This document shows, piece by piece, positions 1 through 5,271 of a stretch of 6,613 nt of DNA; position 1 is the first letter of the stretch, and each line of letters starts with the position of its first letter. Both the position numbers and the translations under genes were made by a program. This DNA comes from an uncultured beta proteobacterium (GTDB lineage Bacteria; Pseudomonadota; Gammaproteobacteria; Burkholderiales; Burkholderiaceae_C). A model generated the notes under the pieces. That model saw only the letters and a program-made list of their open reading frames with translations, searched no databases and was not told the DNA's origin. The DNA lies in contig CAIQEX010000271.1 in assembly GCA_903870955.1 (NCBI GenBank), forward strand, positions 1 to 6,613. Direction: 5' to 3'.

Positions 1-1446
1 CATCAGCTCTGCGGGAATCAGCGGTGCCGCATCGGCAGCCAACGCTTCGACGCTTGGCAGCGACTGGCCTGCTTGCGCGAAAAGGGACCAGAGCAGCGCG
101 ATGTCGTCGCGTGTGGTGGTTTCGTCCAGCGAGACGCTGACGTATTGCGCCCAGGACAGGCGCAAATTCACGCCCTTGGCAACGGCTCTTTCGGTTAACT
201 CCATCGCTTCAATGGCCGAACGGCAGCGCACGGTGAGTGTGTCAAAGGCGGTGCTGGCGGTCGGGGTGTAACCCAGGCTCTGCAGACCCTTGTAAAAGAT
301 GGCGGTGTAGGCCGCCACACGCTGGGCGATGCGCTTGAGCCCAGCCGGGCCGTGGTACACGGCGTACATGCTGGCGACGACGGCCGGCAACACCTGCGCG
401 GTGCAGATGTTGGAGGTGGCCTTCTCGCGGCGGATATGTTGTTCGCGTGTTTGCAGCGCCAGCCGGTAGGCCGGGTTGCCATGCACATCCACGCTCACGC
501 CGACCAGTCGACCGGGCATGGAGCGTTTGTATTCGTCACGGCAGGCCATGTACGCGGCGTGCGGGCCCCCGTTGCACAAGGGCATGCCAAAGCGCTGCGT
601 CGTGCCAACCACGATGTCGGCGTTCCATTCGCCGGGGGGCGTCAAAAGCGTCAGCGCCAGCATATCCGCAGCGACGATAAACGCCGCTTGTTTGCCATGC
701 ACCTTGGCAACCTCTGGAGCCCAGTCATCGATACGGCCGCTGGTGGACGGGTACTGCGCCAGCACCGCAAAATACTCGCCTTCGAGCAGAACCGACCACT
801 CCTCAGCGGAGTTGGCGATGCGGATCTCAAGACCCAATGGCGCGGCACGGGTTTGCAGCACTTCAATGGTTTGGGCATGGCAGTCACCGGCCACGACCAT
901 CACATTGCTTTTGCTGCGCACGCTGCGCTTGGCAAGGGTCATGGCTTCAGCAGCGGCGGTGGCTTCGTCCAGCATGGAGGCATTGGCCATCGGCATCGCG
1001 GTGAGGTCGCAGACCATGGTCTGGAAGTTCACCAAAGCCTCCATGCGGCCTTGAGAAATTTCGGCCTGATAGGGCGTGTAAGCGGTGTACCAGGCCGGGT
1101 TCTCCAGGATGTTGCGCAGAATCACACCGGGCGTGTGCGTGCCGTAATAGCCTTGGCCGATGAAGTTCTTGAACACCTTGTTCTTCGCCGCCATGACCTT
1201 GAGCTCTGCCAGCGCTGCGGCCTCCGTGACCGCATCGGGAATTGCCATCCTGGTCGTGCGTGCAATGCTGCGCGGCACGATGCTGTCGATCAGTGCAGCG
1301 CGACTGGGTTCACCAATCACAGCCAGCATGTGCTCTTCGTCAGCATGGGTAATGCCGATATGGCGGGCGATGAACTCGCTGCTGTTTTCAAGTTCAGCAA
1401 GACTGGGGGTACTGGCGGGTGCGGTGGCAGTGACGGATTCGGTCAT
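1..1446 (-). CDS. gcvP: Glycine dehydrogenase (decarboxylating), P protein of the glycine cleavage system; N-terminal part, cut by window edge
   Basis: This is the PLP-dependent P protein, which decarboxylates glycine and passes the aminomethyl group to the lipoyl arm of GcvH. The frame is open from the ATG at 1444-1446 to the first base of the window, giving 482 residues of a protein usually about 950-970 long. The catalytic lysine that binds PLP lies in the missing C-terminal half. Family-typical stretches are visible: ELENSSEFIARHIG (residues 18-31), FIGQGYYGTHTPGVILRN (95-112), NPAWYTAYTPYQAEISQGR (116-134), and later a QRFGMPLCNGGPHAAY-like segment. The start lies 31 bases after the gcvH stop, with no convincing Shine-Dalgarno before it. 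An in-frame TTG at 1453-1455 is the only near alternative and has no better ribosome site, so translation may depend on coupling to gcvH. It is the last visible gene of gcvTHP and shares the riboswitch-controlled leader. Identification is secure; the exact start is fairly sure. Confidence 0.96.
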   Translation of the reverse strand, partial: MTESVTATAPASTPSLAELENSSEFIARHIGITHADEEHMLAVIGEPSRAALIDSIVPRSIARTTRMAIPDAVTEAAALAELKVMAAKNKVFKNFIGQGYYGTHTPGVILRNILENPAWYTAYTPYQAEISQGRMEALVNFQTMVCDLTAMPMANASMLDEATAAAEAMTLAKRSVRSKSNVMVVAGDCHAQTIEVLQTRAAPLGLEIRIANSAEEWSVLLEGEYFAVLAQYPSTSGRIDDWAPEVAKVHGKQAAFIVAADMLALTLLTPPGEWNADIVVGTTQRFGMPLCNGGPHAAYMACRDEYKRSMPGRLVGVSVDVHGNPAYRLALQTREQHIRREKATSNICTAQVLPAVVASMYAVYHGPAGLKRIAQRVAAYTAIFYKGLQSLGYTPTASTAFDTLTVRCRSAIEAMELTERAVAKGVNLRLSWAQYVSVSLDETTTRDDIALLWSLFAQAGQSLPSVEALAADAAPLIPAELM

Positions 1447-1477
1447 GGCAATCAATCGGAGAGTGCTGGAGGTGAAA

Positions 1478-1852
1478 TCAGGCGGCGTCGGCGAACTTGG
1501 TGTAGGCCACGTCGTCCATCAGTTCGTCGAACTGGGCACGGTTGCTGACCGTGATCTTGAAGAACCAGCCGGCGCCTTGCGGATCGCTATTGGCCAGAGA
1601 CGGGTCGGCGCGCAGGTCTTCATTGACCTCGGTCACCGTGCCATCGATGGGCATGTAGACGTCGGCTGCAGCCTTGACGGACTCGACCACTCCGGCCACT
1701 TCGCCTTTGGCGTAGGTCTTGCCAACTTCTGGCAGGTCAACAAAAACCACATCGCCCAGCGCGTCCTGCGCATGGACGGTGATGCCGACAATGGCGTTGC
1801 CGTTGTCTTCGAGTTGCAGCCATTCGTGGTCGGGGGTGAATTTGAGCGTCAT
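1478..1852 (-). CDS. gcvH: Glycine cleavage system H protein (lipoyl carrier)
   Basis: This 124-residue cytosolic carrier shuttles the aminomethyl intermediate from GcvP to GcvT on a lipoylated lysine. The length fits the family (about 125-130). The N-terminus has the typical KFTPDHEWLQ. The lipoyl site is ESVKAAADVYMP, with the modified lysine at K60 (codon 1673-1675). The C-terminal GWFFKI segment is also typical. The reading frame runs open further upstream to a TTG that touches the gcvT stop. The ATG at 1850-1852 is preferred because AAAGGA (1861-1866) lies 8 bases before it and because H proteins start just before the KFTPDHEW block. It lies 59 bases after gcvT and 31 bases before gcvP in the same operon. 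All expected key residues are present. A lipoate-binding H-like protein of another pathway is very unlikely given the T and P neighbours. Confidence 0.97.
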   Translation of the reverse strand: MTLKFTPDHEWLQLEDNGNAIVGITVHAQDALGDVVFVDLPEVGKTYAKGEVAGVVESVKAAADVYMPIDGTVTEVNEDLRADPSLANSDPQGAGWFFKITVSNRAQFDELMDDVAYTKFADAA

Positions 1853-1860
1853 GGGAAAGG

Positions 1861-1866
1861 TCCTTT
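1861..1866 (-). promoter_or_regulatory. Ribosome binding site of gcvH
   Basis: AAAGGA on the minus strand, 8 bases before the ATG at 1850-1852. It decides the gcvH start in favour of this ATG over the upstream in-frame TTG that overlaps the gcvT stop. Confidence 0.75.
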
Positions 1867-1911
1867 CAGTGTGGATGTAATGAGGGTTTAAAGCGTTTGG
1901 GTCAGATCGAA

Positions 1912-3081
1912 TCAACCGCGGAAATAATTCGTCGGATTAAAGGGCATGGCGGCCACTTCCATGGGCACGACTTTGCCACGCACGATGGCGTTGACCCGCG
2001 TGCCCAGCGCTGCGAATTCAACGGGCACATAGCCCATCGCCACGGGCTTGTCGACCGTCGGACCCAGCAAGCCGCTGGTGACTTCACCGATGGCGTTGCC
2101 GTTCAGGTCTTGCAGCACCGTGTGTTCACGCACCGGCACGCGTTCCAAGGCCACCAAGCCGACGCGTTTGCGGCTGCCAGGTGCCGGATGGGTGATGGCC
2201 GCCAAAATTTTGTCCGCAGCCGGGAAACCACCGGCACGGGCACCGCCGGTGCGTCGCACCTTTTGCATGGCCCATAGCAAATTGGCTTCGACCGGTGTGG
2301 TGCCAGCGTCAATGTCATTGCCATGCAGGCACAGGCCGGCTTCCAGGCGCAGCGAGTTGCGTGCGCCCAAGCCAATCGGTTTGACTTCGGGTTGCGCGAG
2401 CAGGGCGCGGGCCAGCGCATCGGCCTGGCTGCTATGCACGGAGATTTCGAACCCGTCTTCACCGGTGTAGCCACTGCGCGTCAGAAACACGTTGATGGCC
2501 AGTGAACCGGTCTGTACGACGAAGTGGCCGCCGGTCATGAACACCAGTTTTTCCACCCCCGGAGCCAGTCGCGACAGGGCTGTGACGGCTTGCGGGCCTT
2601 GCAGCGCGAGCAGCGCCATTTCGGGCATGGGGATGACTTCGCATCGGGTGCCGATCGTGGCCTGGATGTGGGCGATGTCGGCCACCTTGCAGGCACCATT
2701 CACTACGACAAAGATGTCGGCCTCGCGGCGCACAAACATCAAGTCGTCCATGATGCCGCCGGCTTCGTTGAGCAACAGGCCGTAGCGCTGCTTGCCTACG
2801 GCAAGGTCGATTACATCGACGGGCATCAGGCTCTCGAAGGCAGCAGCAGCATCGGCCCCCACCAAACGCAATTGGCCCATGTGCGAGACATCAAACAGGC
2901 CGGCGGCCGTGCGGGTGTGGTGGTGTTCGGCCATCAGACCGGCGGGGTATTGCACCGGCATCGAGTAACCGGCAAACGGCACCATGCGCGCACCCAGTTC
3001 GATGTGCAGGGCGTTTAGGGGCGTGGTTTGCAAGGCTGAAGAGCCAGCGGTGGCGGGAGTAGAAGTAGGGGCGTCGGACAA
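1912..3081 (-). CDS. gcvT: Aminomethyltransferase (T protein of the glycine cleavage system)
   Basis: GcvT takes the aminomethyl group from lipoylated GcvH, releases ammonia and forms 5,10-methylene-tetrahydrofolate. At 389 residues it is slightly longer than E. coli GcvT (364) because of an N-terminal Ala/Thr/Ser/Pro-rich tail. Visible family blocks, numbered from the chosen start, are VPFAGYSMPVQY (about 34-45), GLFDVSHMGQ (61-70), GGIMDDLMF with the acidic pair D112-D113 at the folate pocket, the GYTGEDGFEI signature (204-213), LRLEAGLCLHGNDI (244-257), ARAGGFPAADKIL (282-294) and VTSGLLGPTVDKPVAMGYV (334-352). No ATG lies in frame near the N-terminus. Two TTG codons are possible, at 3087 and 3081. 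TTG at 3079-3081 is chosen because GGAG (3089-3092) lies 7 bases before it, while the other TTG would leave only one base. The ATG at 3092-3094 is out of frame. First gene of gcvTHP, directly controlled by the glycine riboswitch leader. Confidence 0.96.
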   Translation of the reverse strand: MSDAPTSTPATAGSSALQTTPLNALHIELGARMVPFAGYSMPVQYPAGLMAEHHHTRTAAGLFDVSHMGQLRLVGADAAAAFESLMPVDVIDLAVGKQRYGLLLNEAGGIMDDLMFVRREADIFVVVNGACKVADIAHIQATIGTRCEVIPMPEMALLALQGPQAVTALSRLAPGVEKLVFMTGGHFVVQTGSLAINVFLTRSGYTGEDGFEISVHSSQADALARALLAQPEVKPIGLGARNSLRLEAGLCLHGNDIDAGTTPVEANLLWAMQKVRRTGGARAGGFPAADKILAAITHPAPGSRKRVGLVALERVPVREHTVLQDLNGNAIGEVTSGLLGPTVDKPVAMGYVPVEFAALGTRVNAIVRGKVVPMEVAAMPFNPTNYFRG

Positions 3082-3088
3082 GAGCAAT

Positions 3089-3092
3089 CTCC
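3089..3092 (-). promoter_or_regulatory. Ribosome binding site of gcvT, likely riboswitch-controlled
   Basis: GGAG on the minus strand, 7 bases before the TTG start at 3081. It decides between the two candidate TTG starts. The same bases lie inside an 8-base segment (3085-3092) complementary to the 3' core strand of glycine aptamer 2 (3167-3174: seven Watson-Crick pairs plus one G-U), so the site may be masked when glycine is absent. Confidence 0.7.
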
Positions 3093-3094
3093 AT

Positions 3095-3150
3095 CAGGGG
3101 CAATTGGGGTTCCATGGCGTGTTTACAAAACATTCCATGGCCTGCCCCCG
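3095..3150 (-). promoter_or_regulatory. Hairpin arm between riboswitch and gcvT ribosome site (candidate expression platform)
   Basis: On the minus-strand transcript, bases 3142-3150 can pair with 3095-3103. That gives a nine-pair helix built on GGGGCA/TGCCCC and extended by two G-U pairs and a closing C-G pair. It encloses a second hairpin at 3112-3140 in which CCATGG pairs with CCATGG and, after a 3+3 internal loop, GTTT pairs with AAAC around a TGT loop. There is no run of T after the arm, so it does not look like an intrinsic terminator. Its place just before the gcvT Shine-Dalgarno suggests it organises translation control. The complementarity is seen directly; the role is inferred, and no folding energy was computed. 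Confidence 0.55.
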
Positions 3151-3375
3151 CTGTCCTCTTTACCTGAGAGATTGGCCGTTGCGTGGCATATGCCGGCAAC
3201 GATTTGCTCCTTCGGTGGACTGCATCGTATGCAGCCTCTCTCCAGTGGGGTGTCGTCGTGCAGTTTGACGTGCACGCCGCTTGTCAGTCCTTTTGCCTGA
3301 GCGTTCAGACTGCTGCAATCAGCGGTCCTGCGCCTTCGGCGGCTTTCTCAAAGGAAAGCTCTCTCCTGAACGCCG
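3151..3375 (-). ncRNA. Tandem glycine riboswitch (two aptamers) in the gcvTHP leader
   Basis: Read on the minus strand, the leader holds two copies of the glycine aptamer. Aptamer 1 (about 3281-3375) has GGAGAGAG, a GCTTTC/GAAAGC hairpin (3342-3359), the CCGAAGG core, a second arm (GACCGCTG/CAGCAGTC) and CTCAGGCAAAAGGACTGA. Aptamer 2 (about 3151-3246) has TGGAGAGAG, a CTGCAT/ATGCAG hairpin, ACCGAAGGAGCAA, a CGTTGC/GCAACG arm and CTCTCAGGTAAAGAGGACAG. These are the conserved GGAGAG, CCGAAGG and CUCAGG-AAAGGAC elements of the glycine riboswitch family, which in tandem form typically turns on gcv genes when glycine is plentiful. It accounts for most of the gene-free stretch 3082-3477. The two aptamers are separated by a linker with its own hairpin. 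Boundaries are approximate to a few bases. Confidence 0.95.
3254..3279 (-). other. Hairpin in the linker between the two glycine aptamers
   Basis: On the minus strand CGTGCA (3271-3276) pairs perfectly with TGCACG (3257-3262) across an 8-base loop. After one mismatch, two more G-C pairs follow. It lies in the roughly 35-base linker between aptamer 1 and aptamer 2. The inverted repeat is plain in the sequence; whether it forms in the folded riboswitch is inferred. Confidence 0.6.
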
Positions 3376-3377
3376 TG

Positions 3378-3409
3378 ATTCTACATGCGCAAAATGCGAC
3401 CTTTTCCAA
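3378..3409 (-). promoter_or_regulatory. Candidate promoter of gcvTHP
   Basis: The minus strand has TAGAAT (3378-3383), a good -10 match, just before the riboswitch. TTGGAA (3404-3409) is a possible -35, but the spacing is 20 bases, longer than optimal. The position is right: after the ETF-QO terminator and before the first aptamer. No better pair was found in this short interval, so the promoter must lie here or very close. The exact boxes are tentative. Confidence 0.35.
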
Positions 3410-3437
3410 TTTAATCGCGGCAGTCATGCGTCAGCGC

Positions 3438-3463
3438 AAAAAAAGCCCATCGGATGATGGGCT
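3438..3463 (-). terminator. Intrinsic terminator after ETF-QO
   Basis: On the minus strand AGCCCATC and GATGGGCT form a perfect 8-pair stem around an ATCC loop, followed directly by a run of T (3438-3443). It begins 15 bases after the ETF-QO stop codon and ends before the gcv promoter region. It should therefore separate the ETF-QO transcript from gcvTHP, which lie on the same strand. Confidence 0.9.
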
Positions 3464-3477
3464 GCTTCGGTTGCGAT

Positions 3478-5169
3478 TTACATGTCGGCGTAGTTGGGTC
3501 CGCCGCCACCTTCCGGCGTCACCCAGACAATATTCTGCGTTGGGTCCTTGATGTCGCAGGTCTTGCAATGCACACAGTTCTGCGCATTGATCTGCAGGCG
3601 GTCTTTGCCGTCATCTGTTTTTACATACTCGTAAACACCGGCCGGGCAGTAGCGTCCTTCGAGACCGGCGTATTGCGTGAGGTTGATGCTCACCGGCACC
3701 GAGGCGTCCTTGAGGGTCAGGTGCGCGGGCTGGTTTTCCTCGTGGTTCACGTTGGCAAGAAAAACGCTGGAGTTGCGGTCAAAGGTCAGTTTGCCATCGG
3801 GCTTGGGGTAGACGATGGGTTGGCATTCTGAAGCGGGCTTGAGGTAGGCGTGGTCAGGCTTGTCGCGGCGCAGCGTCCAGGGGAAATTGCCGCGCAGGGC
3901 AAACTGCTCAATGCCGTTCATGATCGAGGCCACGCTCAGGCCCTTCTTGAACCAGGTCTTGAAATTGCGCGCTTTATTGAGTTCGGTAAACAGCCAGCTC
4001 TTCTCGAAGGCTTCGGGGTAGGCACTGAGTTCGTCATGTTGGCGACCGGCTTGCAGCGCATCGAAAGCGGCTTCTGCGGCCAGCGCGCCGGTCTTGATGG
4101 CGGCGTGGCTGCCTTTGATGCGGCTGGTATTCAAAAAGCCGGCATCGCAACCCACCAGCGCTCCACCCGGGAACACGGTTTTGGGCAGGGACATCAGGCC
4201 GCCCGCCGTAATGGCGCGCGCACCATAGGCCAGGCGCTTGCCGGTGACCTCGCCCTTGCTGTTTTCCAGGTAGTAACGCACGTTCGGATGGGTCTTCCAG
4301 CGCTGGAATTCTTCGAACGGGCTCAGATACGGGTTGCTGTAGTTCAGGCCGGTGACAAAGCCCATGGCAATTTTGTTGTCGGCCATGTGGTACATGAAAG
4401 CGCCGCCGTAGGTGGCGTCGTCCATGGGCCAACCGGCCGTGTGCAGGGCAAAACCGGGCTGGTGGCGCTCGGGGTCGATCTCCCACACTTCCTTGATGCC
4501 AATGCCGTAGGTTTGCGGGTCGGTGCCTGCATCGAGCTTGTATTTTTCAATCAACTGTTTGCCCAGGTGACCCCGTGCGCCCTCGGCAAAGATGGTGTAT
4601 TTACCAAGCAGTTCCATGCCGATCTGGAAGTTGTCGGTCGGGTTGCCGTCCTTGCCCACGCCCATGTTGCCGGTGGCCACGCCCTTGACGGAGCCATCGT
4701 CGTTGAACAGCACTTCGGCGGCGGTAAAGCCAGGGAAAATTTCGACACCCAGGGCCTCAGCCTGGGCCGCCAGCCAGCGGGTGACCTCGGCCAGACTAAT
4801 GATGTAGCAGCCGTGGTTTTGCACACAGGGCGGCAGCAGAAAATTCGGGGTGCGGAATGCCGACTTTTCACCCAAAAAGATGACCGCGTCATCGGTTACC
4901 AACTGGGTTAGCGGCGCGCCCTTGGCTTTCCAGTCGGGAATCAATTCGTTCAGCGCAATCGGGTCCATGATGGCGCCCGACAAAATGTGCGCACCGGGCT
5001 CGGAGCCCTTTTCAAGCACGACGACGGATACGTCCTTGCCGGTCTCGGCTGCGCGCTGCTTCAGGCGAATGGCGGCCGATAAGCCGGCAGGCCCTCCGCC
5101 CACGACCACCACGTCGTATTCCATTGATTCACGTGGGCCGAACTGGGCCAGAATTTCCTGATTGGTCAT
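3478..5169 (-). CDS. Electron transfer flavoprotein:ubiquinone oxidoreductase (ETF-QO)
   Basis: This membrane-surface flavoprotein takes electrons from reduced ETF and passes them to ubiquinone, linking acyl-CoA and amine dehydrogenases to respiration. It is 563 residues long, normal for the family without a mitochondrial leader. The N-terminal dinucleotide fold has YDVVVVGGGPAGLSAA (18-33, GGGPAG at 24-29), followed by the family block EPGAHILSGAIMDP (57-70). EGARGHLGKQL (196-206) and the second FAD contact GCDAGFLNTSRIKGSHAA (340-357) follow. The C-terminal domain carries four cysteines, C508, C532, C535 and C538, in the C-x23-C-x2-C-x2-C pattern that binds the [4Fe-4S] cluster. The ATG at 5167-5169 is chosen because related proteins share the short leader before MEYDVVVVG, though the ribosome site is weak. 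It is a single-gene unit by its own terminator, and divergent from the SDR gene. Bacterial names vary (etfD, FixC-like), so no symbol is given. Confidence 0.96.
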   Translation of the reverse strand: MTNQEILAQFGPRESMEYDVVVVGGGPAGLSAAIRLKQRAAETGKDVSVVVLEKGSEPGAHILSGAIMDPIALNELIPDWKAKGAPLTQLVTDDAVIFLGEKSAFRTPNFLLPPCVQNHGCYIISLAEVTRWLAAQAEALGVEIFPGFTAAEVLFNDDGSVKGVATGNMGVGKDGNPTDNFQIGMELLGKYTIFAEGARGHLGKQLIEKYKLDAGTDPQTYGIGIKEVWEIDPERHQPGFALHTAGWPMDDATYGGAFMYHMADNKIAMGFVTGLNYSNPYLSPFEEFQRWKTHPNVRYYLENSKGEVTGKRLAYGARAITAGGLMSLPKTVFPGGALVGCDAGFLNTSRIKGSHAAIKTGALAAEAAFDALQAGRQHDELSAYPEAFEKSWLFTELNKARNFKTWFKKGLSVASIMNGIEQFALRGNFPWTLRRDKPDHAYLKPASECQPIVYPKPDGKLTFDRNSSVFLANVNHEENQPAHLTLKDASVPVSINLTQYAGLEGRYCPAGVYEYVKTDDGKDRLQINAQNCVHCKTCDIKDPTQNIVWVTPEGGGGPNYADM

Positions 5170-5201
5170 GGAGGGTCTCGCTAGATAATGAGAAAAGAGT
5201 T

Positions 5202-5219
5202 GCGAATGATTTTATTCGC
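5202..5219. promoter_or_regulatory. Inverted repeat, candidate operator
   Basis: GCGAAT and ATTCGC form a perfect 6-base inverted repeat around a 6-base AT-rich spacer. It overlaps the candidate -10 box of ETF-QO and lies in the presumed leader of the SDR gene, as expected for a dimeric repressor site. No regulator gene is visible in the window, so the regulator is unknown. Confidence 0.4.
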
Positions 5220-5224
5220 GGAAT

Positions 5225-5243
5225 GGCGGGTACAAAACCCGCC
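5225..5243. repeat. Perfect 7-base inverted repeat upstream of the SDR gene
   Basis: GGCGGGT and ACCCGCC pair perfectly around ACAAA. It is strong enough to form a hairpin in either transcript. No T run follows on either strand, so it is not a standard terminator. It could be an operator or a leader hairpin. Confidence 0.5.
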
Positions 5244-5260
5244 TCGGATTGACGGAAAAA

Positions 5261-5265
5261 GAGGG
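5261..5265 (+). promoter_or_regulatory. Ribosome binding site of the SDR gene
   Basis: GAGGG lies 6 bases before the ATG at 5272. It supports that start over an in-frame upstream start at 5188, which would add 28 residues with no family character. Confidence 0.75.
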
Positions 5266-5271
5266 TTACCT

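Larger units (their letters stand above)
5170..5271. promoter_or_regulatory. Divergent control region between ETF-QO and the SDR gene
   Basis: The two genes are transcribed away from each other from this interval of about 100 bases. Toward ETF-QO, the minus strand offers TAAAAT (5209-5214) as a -10 with TTTTGT 17 bases upstream as a weak -35. Toward the SDR gene, GATAAT (5184-5189) follows TTGGTC (5162-5167) with 16 bases between. Two perfect inverted repeats lie inside (5202-5219 and 5225-5243). The promoter boxes are matches by eye only. Confidence 0.4.

Noticed and set aside
352..1548. Long plus-strand open frame (398 codons) opposite gcvP
   Set aside because: It is antisense to a strongly conserved gcvP frame, and its translation is His/Arg/Gly-rich with no recognisable domain. 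Long antisense frames are common in G+C-rich genes.
1853..1915. Longer gcvH frame starting from a TTG overlapping the gcvT stop
   Set aside because: H proteins begin just before KFTPDHEW, and AAAGGA is correctly placed for the ATG at 1852.
3112..3140. CCATGG hairpin considered as an intrinsic terminator of a premature gcv transcript
   Set aside because: No T run follows it on the minus strand, so a transcription-termination platform is not supported.
2891..3199. Minus-strand frame through the riboswitch and into gcvT, using the ATG at 3094 region
   Set aside because: It runs out of frame with gcvT and crosses structured riboswitch RNA. The peptide has no family character.
2984..3551. Plus-strand frames across the leader (such as 3183-3551)
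   Set aside because: They are antisense to the glycine riboswitch and the terminator. The conserved aptamer motifs explain the sequence better than coding does.
3850..4911. Plus-strand open frame of 353 codons opposite ETF-QO
   Set aside because: It lies wholly within the conserved ETF-QO gene on the other strand and shows no domain; it is a codon-bias shadow.
5188..5271. N-terminal extension of the SDR by 28 codons
   Set aside because: The extra residues do not resemble SDRs, cross two inverted repeats, and lack a ribosome site, while ATG 5272 has a well-spaced GAGGG.
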